Assembly (NCBI RefSeq): GCF_015155755.1
Contig: NZ_VWPI01000018.1
Coordinates: 1 to 64,000 of the forward strand
Direction: 5' to 3'
Origin: Komagataeibacter sp. FXV3
GTDB taxonomy: Bacteria; Pseudomonadota; Alphaproteobacteria; Acetobacterales; Acetobacteraceae
Length of the DNA: 64,000 bases
A program made the position numbers and the translations under genes. Positions within the stretch are counted from its first letter, which is position 1. Each line of letters begins with the position of its first letter. Below, piece after piece: positions 8,508 through 18,033 of the stretch. The notes beneath the pieces are model-generated. The model had not been told where the DNA came from. It saw nothing but the letters and a program-made list of their open reading frames with translations, and searched no databases.

Positions 8508-8611
8508 TCAAAACAACCAATTGATAAAAAAGAAAAGTTTTTGGGTGTCGCCTTTTTTCAAAAAGGTGGCGTTCTTCGAAGCTTTTTGAAAAAGCGTCAT
8601 CAAAAACTTTC
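8508..8611. repeat. Dispersed palindromic element, copy A
   Basis: The core at 8533-8611 begins AAAGTTTTTGGGTG and ends CATCAAAAACTTT. It encloses two hairpins, GCCTTTTTTCAAAAAGG and GAAGCTTTTTGAAAAAGCG. The left flank AAAACAACCAATTGATAAAA is shared with copy F. The copy lies between convergent genes and touches the stop codon of the LysR gene, so it may end both transcripts. Confidence 0.85.
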
Positions 8612-8613
8612 TC

Positions 8614-9519
8614 TTACGTCCCGAAATAGTTCTGGCGCAGTTCACGCCGCACGAAATCAAGGAAAAACCGCGTGCGCGAGGGCAGGTGCGCGCGGGAGGG
8701 ATAGACGGCATACAGCGTCACGTCCTCCCACGCATAGGTGCTGAGACATTCGATCAGACGACCGCATTTCAGGTCATCGGCAATATCCCAAAGTACCTTC
8801 AGCGCAATGCCCCGCCCGTTTACCGCCCAGTCATGCACGACCTCGCTGCTGGATGTGGCAAGCCGGGGTGTTACGTGGATTTCCTTGCGCACCTTGCCGT
8901 CCAGATAGGCCCATTCATTGAATATGCGCTGGCGGCGGATCAGGCAGATGCAGTCATGTTTCAGCAGGTCATGCGGTGTGGCGGGCAATCCCTTGCGCGC
9001 GACGTAATCAGGGGATGCACATACCACGCGGCGGCTGTTGATCAGGCTGGTGGTCATGACTTCCTGATCCGATGGCATGCCGGGGCGGATGGCAATGTCC
9101 AGACCATCATCGATTACATCCAGCCCCGCATCCGACAGGGTCAGGTGCACGGTGACATCGGGATACTGCCCGACAAAGGCGGCCACCACGCCAGCCAGCA
9201 GCTTGCGCCCGATTTCCGATGGCACGCCCACGCGCAGCAGGCCGTGCGGGATACCGGCGCGCGCGGTCAGTTCGGCCTCGGCTTCCTCCACTTCCTGCAT
9301 GATCCTGACTGCGTGCTCATGCAGGCGCTGGCCTTCTGCCGTCAGGGCGAAATGGCGCGACGTGCGCGTGACCAGACGCGTGCCCAGACGGGTTTCCATG
9401 GCGCTCAGGCGGCGGCTCATGGCGGCAGACGACATGCCCATGGCGCGTGCGCACCCGGCAATGCTGCCCGATGCGGTCAGGATGCAGAAAAACTTCAGGT
9501 CACTGATTTCATCCGGCAT
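8614..9519 (-). CDS. LysR-family transcriptional regulator (divergent from malic enzyme)
   Basis: This 301-residue protein has an N-terminal winged helix-turn-helix typical of LysR proteins (SDLKFFCILTASGSIAGCAR, then SSAAMSRRLSAMETRLG) and a C-terminal effector-binding domain. The frame allows starts at 9561, 9531 or 9519. I chose 9519 because LysR proteins usually begin 3-6 residues before the first helix, as MPDEISDLKFF does. It is transcribed divergently from the malic enzyme gene with about 117 bases between, so it may control that gene or a remote target. Effectors cannot be predicted. Confidence 0.88.
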   Translation of the reverse strand: MPDEISDLKFFCILTASGSIAGCARAMGMSSAAMSRRLSAMETRLGTRLVTRTSRHFALTAEGQRLHEHAVRIMQEVEEAEAELTARAGIPHGLLRVGVPSEIGRKLLAGVVAAFVGQYPDVTVHLTLSDAGLDVIDDGLDIAIRPGMPSDQEVMTTSLINSRRVVCASPDYVARKGLPATPHDLLKHDCICLIRRQRIFNEWAYLDGKVRKEIHVTPRLATSSSEVVHDWAVNGRGIALKVLWDIADDLKCGRLIECLSTYAWEDVTLYAVYPSRAHLPSRTRFFLDFVRRELRQNYFGT

Positions 9520-9636
9520 AAGGCGTCCCATGATTGCGTCTGGCGTACGGTTGGCGTGCAATCGTATGCCCTACACGAAGATGTGCAGATCCGTATCCTG
9601 CGCACTCTTCAACTGTTATCGCAATATCGGGTTCTT

Positions 9637-11358
9637 ATGTCGGATACAGTCCAGTCCACCTGTCACACTTCCCTCAAAACAGCGCTGTCAGGCAGGGAAC
9701 TTCTGGATTGTCCAGTTCTGAACAAGGGGAATGCATTCGACAGCCGTGAACGTGACCTGTTTGGATTGCATGGCCTGTTACCCGCACGCATTGCAACGCT
9801 GGAAGAACAGGCGGACCTTGCCCGTGCGCGGCTGGCGGCGCTGCCGGACAACTTTTCGCGACATATTGCGCTGCGCGAAATCCAGGACAGGAATGAAACG
9901 CTTTTCTACGCCATTATCGATCAGGCGCTGGAGGCGTGGCTGCCCGTCATCTACACACCCGCGATTGGCCGGGCCTGTCGGGAATTCAGCCATATCTGGA
10001 CCCGCCCGCGCGGCCTGTTCCTGAATTACACGGACCGGGGCCGCATTGCCGAAATCCTGTCAGACCCGCAATGGGATGGGGTGCGCGTGATCGTGGCCAG
10101 TGATGGCGGCAGCATCCTTGGCATTGGCGATCAGGGGGCCAATGGCATGGGCATCCCCATTGGCAAGCTGTCGCTCTATACTGCCTGTGGCGGCCTGGAC
10201 CCGGCGCGCGCGCTGCCTATCTTGCTGGATGTCGGTACGGATAATGCCACCTTGCTGGAAGACCCGGAATATATCGGCTGGCGGCACAAACGCGTGCGTG
10301 GGGCGGATTATGACGCTTTCATTGCCGAATTCGTGGCTGCCGTTAATGCGCGCTGGCCCAATATCGCCCTGCATTGGGAAGACCTGTCGGGTGCGGACGC
10401 GCTGCGGATCCTGCGTCGTTATCGTGGCGGGATGTGCACCTATAATGACGATATCCAGGGTACGGCCGGGGTGACGGCGGGTGCGCTGCTGGCCGCGATC
10501 CGTGCCGGTGCGGCCCCGCTGGCGCAGCAGCGGATCGTCATTTTTGGCGCAGGTGGCGCGGGTTGCGGCATTGCCGACCTGCTGGCGCAGATGATGGTGA
10601 CTGACGGCATGACGCCTGAGGAGGCCAACCGCCGTTTCTTCATGGTCGATATCAACGGTCTCGTGCGCACGGGCATGGACGGCGTGACCGAAGGCCAGCG
10701 TCCCTTCGTACAGCCTGCCGATATCGCGGCAACGTGGAATGTGGCTGATCCCGCCCATGTCACGCTGGCCGAGGTGATGGAAAATGCCCGTCCCACCATG
10801 CTGATCGGCACATCGGGACAGGGTGGCGCCTTTACGCGTGATATCGTGGCCCCCATGGCGCGGCAGTCGGTGCGTCCGGTCATTTTCGCCCTGTCCAACC
10901 CCACCGCCAATATCGAGGCAACGCCTGCCGACCTGCTGGAATGGACGGGGGGACGTGCGATCATCGGCACAGGTGGTCCATTCGCCCCGGTGGAGTATGA
11001 TGGACGCCAGCGTCCGGTGGACCAGATCAACAATTCCTATGTCTTTCCCGGCGTGGGTCTTGCGGTGGTGGCAGGTGGCATCACGCGCATGACGGATGGC
11101 ATGTTCCTTGCCGCGGCCCATGCGCTGGCGGGGCTTTCGCCCGCCGCCGGGGCGGATGATCAGGCGACAGCGCCCCTGCTGCCGCCCGTATCCGAACTGC
11201 GCACCGTGGCCATGGCCGTGGCCCGGGCCGTGATCCGGCAGGGACAGGTGGAAGGGGTTGCCCCCCAGGCATCGCCCGAAACGCTCGAGGCCGCGCTGAA
11301 TGATGCCGTGTGGACCGCACGGTACCGCCCGTATGAAAAGGCGCCCTCTGCCCGCTAG
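9637..11358 (+). CDS. maeA: NAD-dependent malic enzyme
   Basis: This 573-residue enzyme decarboxylates L-malate to pyruvate using NAD(P) and a divalent metal. It is the length of E. coli MaeA (SfcA). The malic N-domain shows VIYTPAIGRAC, GLFLNYTDRG and the catalytic-site stretch GDQGANGMGIPIGKL. The metal site is in TYNDDIQGTAGV. The NAD-binding domain has IVIFGAGGAGCGIADLL, and the signature FALSNPTANIEATPADLLEW follows. The open frame extends about 950 bases further upstream, antisense to the LysR gene; the ATG at 9637 gives the correct family start. It would link the TCA cycle to pyruvate. Confidence 0.93.
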   Translation: MSDTVQSTCHTSLKTALSGRELLDCPVLNKGNAFDSRERDLFGLHGLLPARIATLEEQADLARARLAALPDNFSRHIALREIQDRNETLFYAIIDQALEAWLPVIYTPAIGRACREFSHIWTRPRGLFLNYTDRGRIAEILSDPQWDGVRVIVASDGGSILGIGDQGANGMGIPIGKLSLYTACGGLDPARALPILLDVGTDNATLLEDPEYIGWRHKRVRGADYDAFIAEFVAAVNARWPNIALHWEDLSGADALRILRRYRGGMCTYNDDIQGTAGVTAGALLAAIRAGAAPLAQQRIVIFGAGGAGCGIADLLAQMMVTDGMTPEEANRRFFMVDINGLVRTGMDGVTEGQRPFVQPADIAATWNVADPAHVTLAEVMENARPTMLIGTSGQGGAFTRDIVAPMARQSVRPVIFALSNPTANIEATPADLLEWTGGRAIIGTGGPFAPVEYDGRQRPVDQINNSYVFPGVGLAVVAGGITRMTDGMFLAAAHALAGLSPAAGADDQATAPLLPPVSELRTVAMAVARAVIRQGQVEGVAPQASPETLEAALNDAVWTARYRPYEKAPSAR

Positions 11359-11443
11359 GCCTGCCTGAGACAATTTTCATGGGCAAACGGCTTCCATAAG
11401 GGGAAGTAAAACGTGTCCGCCATGCCATGACGGGCAGGATCAG

Positions 11444-13513
11444 ATGAATATTTCCCGCTTCATGCCCGATCCGGTCATGCGCTGGCCGGTGGGTAGGGAC
11501 ATGCTGCGCTGGCTGTTCTGTCCCACGCCACAGGCGGTGGCGTTCGCGCTGCGCAATACCATTGCCTCCATCGTGGCGCTGGCCATTGCGCTGTGGATGG
11601 AACTGGACAGCCCGCAATGGGCGGTCGCCACCGTATGGTCGGTGGCGCAGGTGCGCCGGGGCGAAAGCATGTCCAAGGCGCGATGGCGTATCGTGGGTAC
11701 GCTGGTCGGTGCTGTCGCGGCCGTGGTGTTCATTGCCGCCTTTCCACAGCAGTCATGGCTGTTCTTTCCCGCCGTGGCGACATGGATCGGGCTGTGCAGT
11801 TTCCTTGCCACGTTCTGCCTGAACTTCCGTTCCTATGCCTTCGTGCTGTCGGGCTATACCTGCTCGATCATTGCGGTTGCGGCGGCATCCGCACCGGACA
11901 ACGTGTTTTTCATCGGCATTTCACGCGCCACCTATATTATCCTTGGCGTGGTGTGCGAGGCGGGGATGGCCATGCTGTTCACCGTCAGCCTGTCCACGCG
12001 CGCTCAGGCCACCATGGCGGCGCAGGTGGAAAACGTGCTGCATCGTCTGGGCACGCTGCTGCGCGAAATCGTGTTGCATGACCGTGACACGCTGGTCCAT
12101 GCCGGTGAGTTTTCGGACATGGTGGTATCGGTCCATCAGGGGCTGGAATTCCCGGCCATCGAAATGGGGCGGCAGGTGCATGCGGGCGATCACGCGCGCG
12201 CCGTACTGGCGGAGGTCTCGATCCTTGTCACCCGCCTTGTCGGCCTGTCCGGCGGGGCGGAGCGTGCCATGCTGGCCGATGACGGAGTGCTGGCGGATAC
12301 ACGGGGGCAATTGCTGCATCTATGTGACCGGCTGGCGGCCTGCCGGCTGAAATCCGGAGCGCTGGACGGCGTGCAGGCGCAGGTCACGCACCTGCGCACC
12401 CTGTTTGAACGGCGCGCGGCGTATGGTGAACAGGAAACGGCCCGCATTACCCATGGCGTACTCGCGGCCACGATGGATGATCTGGAAACGGCGCTGGATC
12501 ACTGCCACGCCATTTTCAGCCCGCCAGCGCATGACCGTTTCCGCTTCCATCTGGGTGGCCACCGCGATATCCGGCTGGCGTTGTATAACGGGTTGCGTGG
12601 CGCCGCCGCCATCATGCTGGCGGCTTTCGTTTACGAATGCACGGCGTGGCCCGGTGGCATGGGGTTCATCGCCATTACCACGCTGGTCTGCGGGCTGTTC
12701 GCCACGCGTGAAAATCCGGTTGTGGGCACGACGCGGTTCCTGTCGGGGGCGGTATGGTCGGCTGTTGCCGCGGGCACCCTTGACCTGTGGATCCTGCCTT
12801 ATCTTACGGATTACGAGGAATTCGCCTTCGTGCTGGGCATATTCCTGTTCGTGGGCGGGCTTGCCAAATGCAACCGGGGCACGGCGGGGGCGGCTGCGGC
12901 CTATGGCCTGCTCATGCCCAACCTGCTCATGCCCGGTAACCAGAGCCGGGTGGATGAAATCACATTCCTGAATGGTGCCTTCCACACGGTGCTGGCGGTG
13001 GGGCTGAGCGTGCTGGTGTTCCGGCTGGTCCTGCCATTCCGCGCGCGGGACGAACGGCTGCGTTTTGGCATGCATATACGTGGTGAACTGCGGCGGCTGT
13101 GCCTTGTGCCCCTGCCGCCATCGCCACAATGGTGGATTGGCACCAGCGTGGACCGGATCGGGCGCATGGTGCGCCATGCCGCACAGGAAAGGGACCGCAG
13201 CGCTGCCGCCGGGATCCGGCTCATGCTCATGTTTTCTTCCGTCGGGCTGAATATCCTGCTGCTGCGCCAGCTCAAGCGGCAGCGGCGCGATACGGTATCG
13301 GACGTCATTACCGAACTGTTGCGTGTGCTGGTGCGCTACCGGCCGGTCAGTCCGCGCGGCATCGCCATGGTCCGGGCCACGCGCAGGCGGCTGGCCCATA
13401 TGGAAAAGGCCGATCCCGGCAATGGCAGGCTGCTGGAGGTGCTGGCCTGCCTTGACGGGATCAGCCGCACGGCTTCGGCCTGCGTGACCGCCATGGCGGC
13501 GGGAGTGGAATAA
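11444..13513 (+). CDS. FUSC-family inner-membrane exporter (AaeB-like)
   Basis: This 689-residue membrane protein of the fusaric acid resistance family has two blocks of hydrophobic segments, roughly residues 25-180 and 380-520. Each block is followed by a soluble region of 150-200 residues, which is the AaeB/FUSC layout. Relatives export aromatic carboxylic acids together with a membrane-fusion protein. No fusion protein or DUF1656 partner lies next to it on this strand, although an EmrA-type fusion gene lies on the other strand about 2 kb away. It is separated by 85 bases from malic enzyme and may be read from its own promoter. Substrate unknown. Confidence 0.85.
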   Translation: MNISRFMPDPVMRWPVGRDMLRWLFCPTPQAVAFALRNTIASIVALAIALWMELDSPQWAVATVWSVAQVRRGESMSKARWRIVGTLVGAVAAVVFIAAFPQQSWLFFPAVATWIGLCSFLATFCLNFRSYAFVLSGYTCSIIAVAAASAPDNVFFIGISRATYIILGVVCEAGMAMLFTVSLSTRAQATMAAQVENVLHRLGTLLREIVLHDRDTLVHAGEFSDMVVSVHQGLEFPAIEMGRQVHAGDHARAVLAEVSILVTRLVGLSGGAERAMLADDGVLADTRGQLLHLCDRLAACRLKSGALDGVQAQVTHLRTLFERRAAYGEQETARITHGVLAATMDDLETALDHCHAIFSPPAHDRFRFHLGGHRDIRLALYNGLRGAAAIMLAAFVYECTAWPGGMGFIAITTLVCGLFATRENPVVGTTRFLSGAVWSAVAAGTLDLWILPYLTDYEEFAFVLGIFLFVGGLAKCNRGTAGAAAAYGLLMPNLLMPGNQSRVDEITFLNGAFHTVLAVGLSVLVFRLVLPFRARDERLRFGMHIRGELRRLCLVPLPPSPQWWIGTSVDRIGRMVRHAAQERDRSAAAGIRLMLMFSSVGLNILLLRQLKRQRRDTVSDVITELLRVLVRYRPVSPRGIAMVRATRRRLAHMEKADPGNGRLLEVLACLDGISRTASACVTAMAAGVE

Positions 13514-13536
13514 TGCCTGTTATATCCGGGAATAAT

Positions 13537-13620
13537 AAAGGTTTTCTGGGTGTCTCCTTTTGTCAAAAAGGCGGCGTTCCTGGTAGCTTTTTGAAAAAAG
13601 CTTCACCAAGAACGTCTTTG
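13537..13620. repeat. Dispersed palindromic element, copy B
   Basis: This diverged copy starts AAAGGTTTTCTGGGTG and ends CACCAAGAACGTCTTT. The two inner hairpins are recognisable: TTTTGTCAAAAAGG and AGCTTTTTGAAAAAAGCT. It fills the gap between the convergent FUSC and outer-membrane-factor genes. Confidence 0.8.
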
Positions 13621-13625
13621 TTTTT

Positions 13626-15185
13626 TCAGCCTTTTTTCCGGCGTGGCTGGGGCAGGGGATAACGGCTTTCCCATCCACCGCCCAGCGCGCGATACAGATG
13701 GGTGACGGAAGTCGAGACCGCGACATCCGCCTCGACCAGGCGGGACTGCGTATCGAGCAGCCGGTCCTGCATTTCCAGCACATTCAGGAACGCAGCCGAA
13801 CCTTCGGTGTACTGGCGCTGCGCGGTGCGCACGGCAATCTGGTTCTGCTCCACGGCGGCGGCCAGCCGGTCGCGCTGGTTCTGTGCTGATGACAGGTCGG
13901 CCATCGCGTCATCGATTTCCTGCCATGCCTTGAGCATCGTGCGCTGCAGCATGATGGCGGCTTCCTTCTGCTGCGCCTTGCGCAGGCGCAACTGGCCCGT
14001 CAGCCGCCCGCCCTCGAATATGGGAAAGGTCGCGGTCGGGCCAAAACCGTACTGGCGCGATGCCCAGCTTCCCAGCCCGCTGAACTGCAGCGCCTGCACA
14101 TCAAGGCTGCCCGACAGCGTCACGCGCGGGAAGAAATCGGCAATGGCGACGCCAATGCTGGCGGTGGCGGCATGCAGCCGTTCTTCCGCCATGCGGATAT
14201 CGGGCCTGCGTTCCGCCAGTTGCGATGGCAGCCCCACCGGAATTTCACGCGGCACCGGCGGCACGCCGCCGCCAGGCCCAAGGTTCTGGGTCAGTGCGCC
14301 GGGTTCGCGGGCGACCAGAAAGCTCAGGGCGTTGAGCAGATGCGCTTCCTGATCCTGCAGCACCGGCAGGCGGGAGCGGAATTCCTCGTACTGGCCCGAT
14401 GCATCGGCCACGTCCATGCGGGTCGCGGCCCCTTCGTCCAGGCGGCGCGTGGTCAGGTGCAGCGTATGGCTGGCCAGGTCGATGTTCTGCCGGACAATGG
14501 CCATGCGTGCCTGCACGCCGCGCAGGTCAAGGTAATCCTGCGCCGTTTCCGCCATGAGTGAGACCATAAGCCCCCGGCGCATGTCCTCGGTCGCGTGCAT
14601 GGCGGCGGTGGCGGCTTCGACCTGACGGCGCACATGTCCCCACAGGTCCACTTCCCACGCTGCATTCATGCCGTACTGCGGCAGGTTGAAGGACGGATTG
14701 CCGATCGAACCGGGCATGGCCGTGGGACCAAAGCCCTGCGTGCCGCTGGCGATCGTGCCAGCGCCCTGCTGCTCCATGGTGCCCAGCAGGCCCAGTATGC
14801 CATTGGTGCTGGCGCGTTCGCGGGCATAGGACGCATTGGCTTCGGCATGCGGGAACTGGGCCGCACTTGCGATACGGCGTTCGGCCATGCTCTGGGCAAA
14901 GCGCCATGACGCGGCTTTCAGGTCAAGGTTGTCCTGCGCCACCTGTGTTTCCAGCGCGGTCAGGGTGGCGTCATTGAAAATGGTCCACCACTGCGCGTCT
15001 GTCTTCGCATCAGTGACGTGGCTTTCGGCAGGCGGCAGGCTGTCATGCCATGTCGCAGGCGCTGGCTGGGGTTTGCGGTGATAGTTGGGGCCAACCGTGC
15101 AGCCGGTGGCAATCAGTGCGATCATGCCAAAGGTCAGCAGGGCGCGCGGATGGCGTGCGGCGTGCGGGATGTTACTGCCAGACAT
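13626..15185 (-). CDS. Outer-membrane efflux lipoprotein (NodT/OprM family)
   Basis: This 519-residue protein has a lipoprotein signal with the lipobox IATGC, so Cys29 should be acylated. It has two outer-membrane-efflux repeats, visible as paired sections ending near residues 260 and 480, with the conserved start TVGPNYHRKP. It would form the outer-membrane channel of a tripartite pump. Its ATG overlaps the end of the membrane-fusion gene by 14 bases, so the genes are one operon in the order pump, fusion protein, channel. A possible divergent regulator is the LysR gene at 18034. Confidence 0.92.
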   Translation of the reverse strand: MSGSNIPHAARHPRALLTFGMIALIATGCTVGPNYHRKPQPAPATWHDSLPPAESHVTDAKTDAQWWTIFNDATLTALETQVAQDNLDLKAASWRFAQSMAERRIASAAQFPHAEANASYARERASTNGILGLLGTMEQQGAGTIASGTQGFGPTAMPGSIGNPSFNLPQYGMNAAWEVDLWGHVRRQVEAATAAMHATEDMRRGLMVSLMAETAQDYLDLRGVQARMAIVRQNIDLASHTLHLTTRRLDEGAATRMDVADASGQYEEFRSRLPVLQDQEAHLLNALSFLVAREPGALTQNLGPGGGVPPVPREIPVGLPSQLAERRPDIRMAEERLHAATASIGVAIADFFPRVTLSGSLDVQALQFSGLGSWASRQYGFGPTATFPIFEGGRLTGQLRLRKAQQKEAAIMLQRTMLKAWQEIDDAMADLSSAQNQRDRLAAAVEQNQIAVRTAQRQYTEGSAAFLNVLEMQDRLLDTQSRLVEADVAVSTSVTHLYRALGGGWESRYPLPQPRRKKG

Positions 15186-16266
15186 AGCGGGCCTCCGTCG
15201 CGTGGGGGCCGTCAGGCGGGGTTACGGTATCAATGCGGGCTTCGACCGACATGCCGACACGCACCAGCCCGGCCAGCGTCTGTCCGGGGTCGAACACCAG
15301 CTTGACGGGAATACGCTGCACCACCTTGGTAAAGTTGCCGGTGGCGTTGTCCGGCTGGATCGGGGCGAAGGCAACGCCGGTGGCGGGGGCCAGGCTGTCC
15401 ACGTGGGCATGCAGCGGGTGGCCGGGAAAGGTATCGACCCATATGGTCGCGCGCTGCCCGGTGCGGACACGGGTCAGCTGCGTTTCCTGAAAATTGGCCA
15501 GCACGTAGGCCGCCTGTGTCGGCACCACCGCCAGCAGGGCCGTGCCCGCATGGACATAGGCCCCCACGCGCACGCCACGTTCACCCACCACGCCTTCGAC
15601 CGGGGCGGGGATGGTGCAGTAGGACAGGTTCAGTGCGGCCGTATGTTCGCGCCCGCGTGCCTGTTCCAGCGCGCCCTGTGCATGCAGCAGGCGCGCGCGC
15701 AGGACCGCGACCTGATCGGTTTCAGCTTCGACCGCGGCGTTGTCGTGGTCAAGACGGGCCTGCGCTTCCAGCAGGCGGGCGGCACTGTCCTGGTTCTGCT
15801 CCAGCGTGCCGGACCCGTCCGCCGACAGGTTACGGTACCGCCGCGCATTCTGCTGGGCAAAGACAAGCTGCGCCTGATCTGCGGTGACGCTGGCATGCGC
15901 CTGCGCGATCAGGGCCGACTGGCGCACCAGCTCGGCCTCAAGGTTCGCAACGTCGCCCTGTGCCGCTTCCCGCTCACCCCGTGCTGTCTCCAGCGCAGCC
16001 CGGTAATCCTCGTCCTCGATATGGGCCAGTTCCTCGCCGGGGTGGACGGCCTCGTTATCCTGCGCGATCACACGGTCGATGCGGCCGGGCACCTTCGGCG
16101 CCACGGTGGTGAAATCCGCCGTGACATAGGCATCATTGGTATATTCGCTGGTGCCGTTACCCGATACAAGCCGGTCGGCGGTCCATGCGGCCGCAACCAG
16201 GACAATGACCGTGGCGCCAGCCAGGATGATGGGTTTCTTGTGGGGCATTGCTTTGGACCCGATCAT
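15172..16266 (-). CDS. emrA: HlyD-family membrane-fusion protein (EmrA-like)
   Basis: This 364-residue periplasmic adaptor is anchored by one N-terminal membrane helix (IILAGATVIVLVAAAW). The biotinyl-lipoyl-like halves are TVAPKVPGRIDRVIAQDNEAVHPG-type sequence near residue 55 and IPAPVEGVVGERGVRVG near residue 220. Alpha-helical coiled coil lies between them. It links the inner-membrane transporter to the outer-membrane channel. The ATG at 16266 directly follows the transporter stop (TGAATG), which implies translational coupling; an internal ATG at 16248 is the alternative. Substrates of such pumps are often aromatic acids or uncouplers. Confidence 0.9.
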   Translation of the reverse strand: MIGSKAMPHKKPIILAGATVIVLVAAAWTADRLVSGNGTSEYTNDAYVTADFTTVAPKVPGRIDRVIAQDNEAVHPGEELAHIEDEDYRAALETARGEREAAQGDVANLEAELVRQSALIAQAHASVTADQAQLVFAQQNARRYRNLSADGSGTLEQNQDSAARLLEAQARLDHDNAAVEAETDQVAVLRARLLHAQGALEQARGREHTAALNLSYCTIPAPVEGVVGERGVRVGAYVHAGTALLAVVPTQAAYVLANFQETQLTRVRTGQRATIWVDTFPGHPLHAHVDSLAPATGVAFAPIQPDNATGNFTKVVQRIPVKLVFDPGQTLAGLVRVGMSVEARIDTVTPPDGPHATEARYVWQ

Positions 16267-17892
16267 TCAGTGTGCGGCAGGTGCAGGGACCGGCGCACGC
16301 GGGGGGTAGATACGTCCGGGCAGGATTGCCGTCAGGACAAGGAAAAAGGCGCAGATCCACATGACCAGCAGATAGATGTCCGCCAGCGCCAGCACGGTGG
16401 CCTGTTCATGCACGTAGGTATGGAAGATCTGCAGCGCGTTGCGCGCGACATGCCCGGCATCGGGCGACGTGGCCGCGATCTGCCCGGCAATGGGGTCGCC
16501 CATGCCCGACAGCGCCGTGCCGTGTGTGCCATGCAGGTCCAGCAGCATGGTGGAATGATACTGCTCGCGCCGGCGCAGCATGACTTCGAACAGGGCGGTG
16601 GCGATGGCGTTGGCCATGCCCTTGAGCATGTTCACCATGCCCGAGATCATCGGCCCGTCGGCAGGCCCCAGCCCCAGCGCTGCAAGCATGAGGGTGGGGA
16701 TGACCACCATCGGCTGCCCGAAGACCTGCAGGATCTGGATGACCATGAAATTGTCGCGCACCCAGTCCGGCGTCAGCCACGTGCCCAGCCATGCCGCAAC
16801 ACCAAGGCAGATCAGCCCGATGGCCAGCACGTACCGGCAGTCCACCGCGCGGAGATTGCACAGTGCCGCCGTCAGCGGCAGCAGGATCAGTTGCGGCAAT
16901 GCGACCACCAGGGCCACGGGTGCTGCCTGAATGGGCCGGTAGCCACGGATATCGGCAAGGTAGGTGAACGGGATTTCCGTCATCAGCCCGCAGATCATGA
17001 GTGACGCCACCAGCGTCAGCAGGGATGCGGCGATATTGCGGTTACCCCAGAACTGGATGCGGAAGAACGGGCTGTGGTGGAACCATTCATGCGCCAGGAA
17101 GGCAATGAACAGCGCCCCGCCCCAGAATGTCAGGTGCGTGATGACGGGGGAGCGGAACCAGTCCAGCCGGTCGCCCTGATACAGCACCGTCACCACGCAC
17201 ATGATGGCCGGAACCCCCAGCATGAACCCACGCCAGTTGAAGTTGCGGAACCGTTCCCAGTGCGACGGATCGCGCGGCAGCCCCCAGCCGATCATCAGCA
17301 CCGCCACCGCGCACAGCGGCAGCGTTTCCCAGTACAGCCACCGCCAGCCGACATGTTCGAACCACATCGCCTCCAGCGGGCCGCCAAGGTTGGGGCCAAA
17401 GGTCGCACTCATGGCATACCCGCCAATGCCGAACACCCGCAGCGGGGCAGGCAGGTATTTGAGCATGACGGTCATGAGGATGGGCGGCAGGCACCCCGCC
17501 GACAGCCCCTGCGCCGCGCGCAGGATGCACAGCGTGGTCATGTCGGGCATGTAGGGTGCGGGAATGGCCAGCAGTCCCAGCAGCGCCGTCATGAACAGGG
17601 TAAAGCGGTAGATGGAAAACGTGACGTAGAACCACGGCGTGAACGCCATCGCCGCGATGTTGAAACATTCATAGATGGAAATGAACCACGTGCCTTCATC
17701 GTGGCCGATATGCATCGCCCCACGGATATCGGGCAGGCCGATTTCCGTGATGTGTTCATTGAAACCGGCGACATGCACGGCCAGCAGAACCCCAAGGCAC
17801 CCCACGACCGTGCGGATGCCAAAGGGCGGGATATAGGAAGGGGCGGCGTGGGCGGCGTTCACATTTATCTGTCCCGATGGGAAAACAGACAC
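16267..17892 (-). CDS. emrB: MFS drug-efflux transporter, DHA2 family (EmrB-like)
   Basis: This 541-residue inner-membrane proton antiporter is of the length expected for 14-helix DHA2 pumps. Hydrophobic helices alternate along the chain, and the family motif C region is recognisable (GGYAMSATFGPNLGGPLEAMWFEHVGW begins near residue 145). It is the first gene of the three-gene pump operon. The 141-base upstream gap holds an inverted repeat and the divergent LysR gene, so induction by a LysR effector is likely. The exported compound is not known. Confidence 0.9.
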   Translation of the reverse strand: MSVFPSGQINVNAAHAAPSYIPPFGIRTVVGCLGVLLAVHVAGFNEHITEIGLPDIRGAMHIGHDEGTWFISIYECFNIAAMAFTPWFYVTFSIYRFTLFMTALLGLLAIPAPYMPDMTTLCILRAAQGLSAGCLPPILMTVMLKYLPAPLRVFGIGGYAMSATFGPNLGGPLEAMWFEHVGWRWLYWETLPLCAVAVLMIGWGLPRDPSHWERFRNFNWRGFMLGVPAIMCVVTVLYQGDRLDWFRSPVITHLTFWGGALFIAFLAHEWFHHSPFFRIQFWGNRNIAASLLTLVASLMICGLMTEIPFTYLADIRGYRPIQAAPVALVVALPQLILLPLTAALCNLRAVDCRYVLAIGLICLGVAAWLGTWLTPDWVRDNFMVIQILQVFGQPMVVIPTLMLAALGLGPADGPMISGMVNMLKGMANAIATALFEVMLRRREQYHSTMLLDLHGTHGTALSGMGDPIAGQIAATSPDAGHVARNALQIFHTYVHEQATVLALADIYLLVMWICAFFLVLTAILPGRIYPPRAPVPAPAAH

Positions 17893-17954
17893 ATGATCGG
17901 CGCGGGGGGCGTGCGCGAATACCCATGATCGCGTAAGGTGACACTTTCATTTTG

Positions 17955-17971
17955 CGGATTGGTCAAATCCG
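17955..17971. promoter_or_regulatory. Candidate LysR operator between the pump operon and its regulator
   Basis: CGGATT-GGTCA-AATCCG is a perfect 6-5-6 inverted repeat. It is centred about 70 bases from both divergent start codons. Its size suits a LysR-type binding site, although the classical T-N11-A core is not exact. Assignment to the adjacent LysR protein is inferred from position. Confidence 0.5.
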
Positions 17972-18033
17972 TTTTTTCAGGATAATCGGGATGGCTGCAT
18001 TCCGGTTTCAGTGTAGGGAAGACACGCAGGGTC

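Noticed and set aside
8686-9636. Long N-terminal extension of the malic-enzyme frame
   Set aside because: The extra 317 codons are antisense to the LysR gene and show no domain; the ATG at 9637 gives the normal enzyme length.
15085-17004. A 639-codon open frame on the plus strand across the EmrAB-type genes
   Set aside because: It is antisense to two clear transporter genes, has no family likeness and a composition typical of shadow frames in GC-rich coding DNA.
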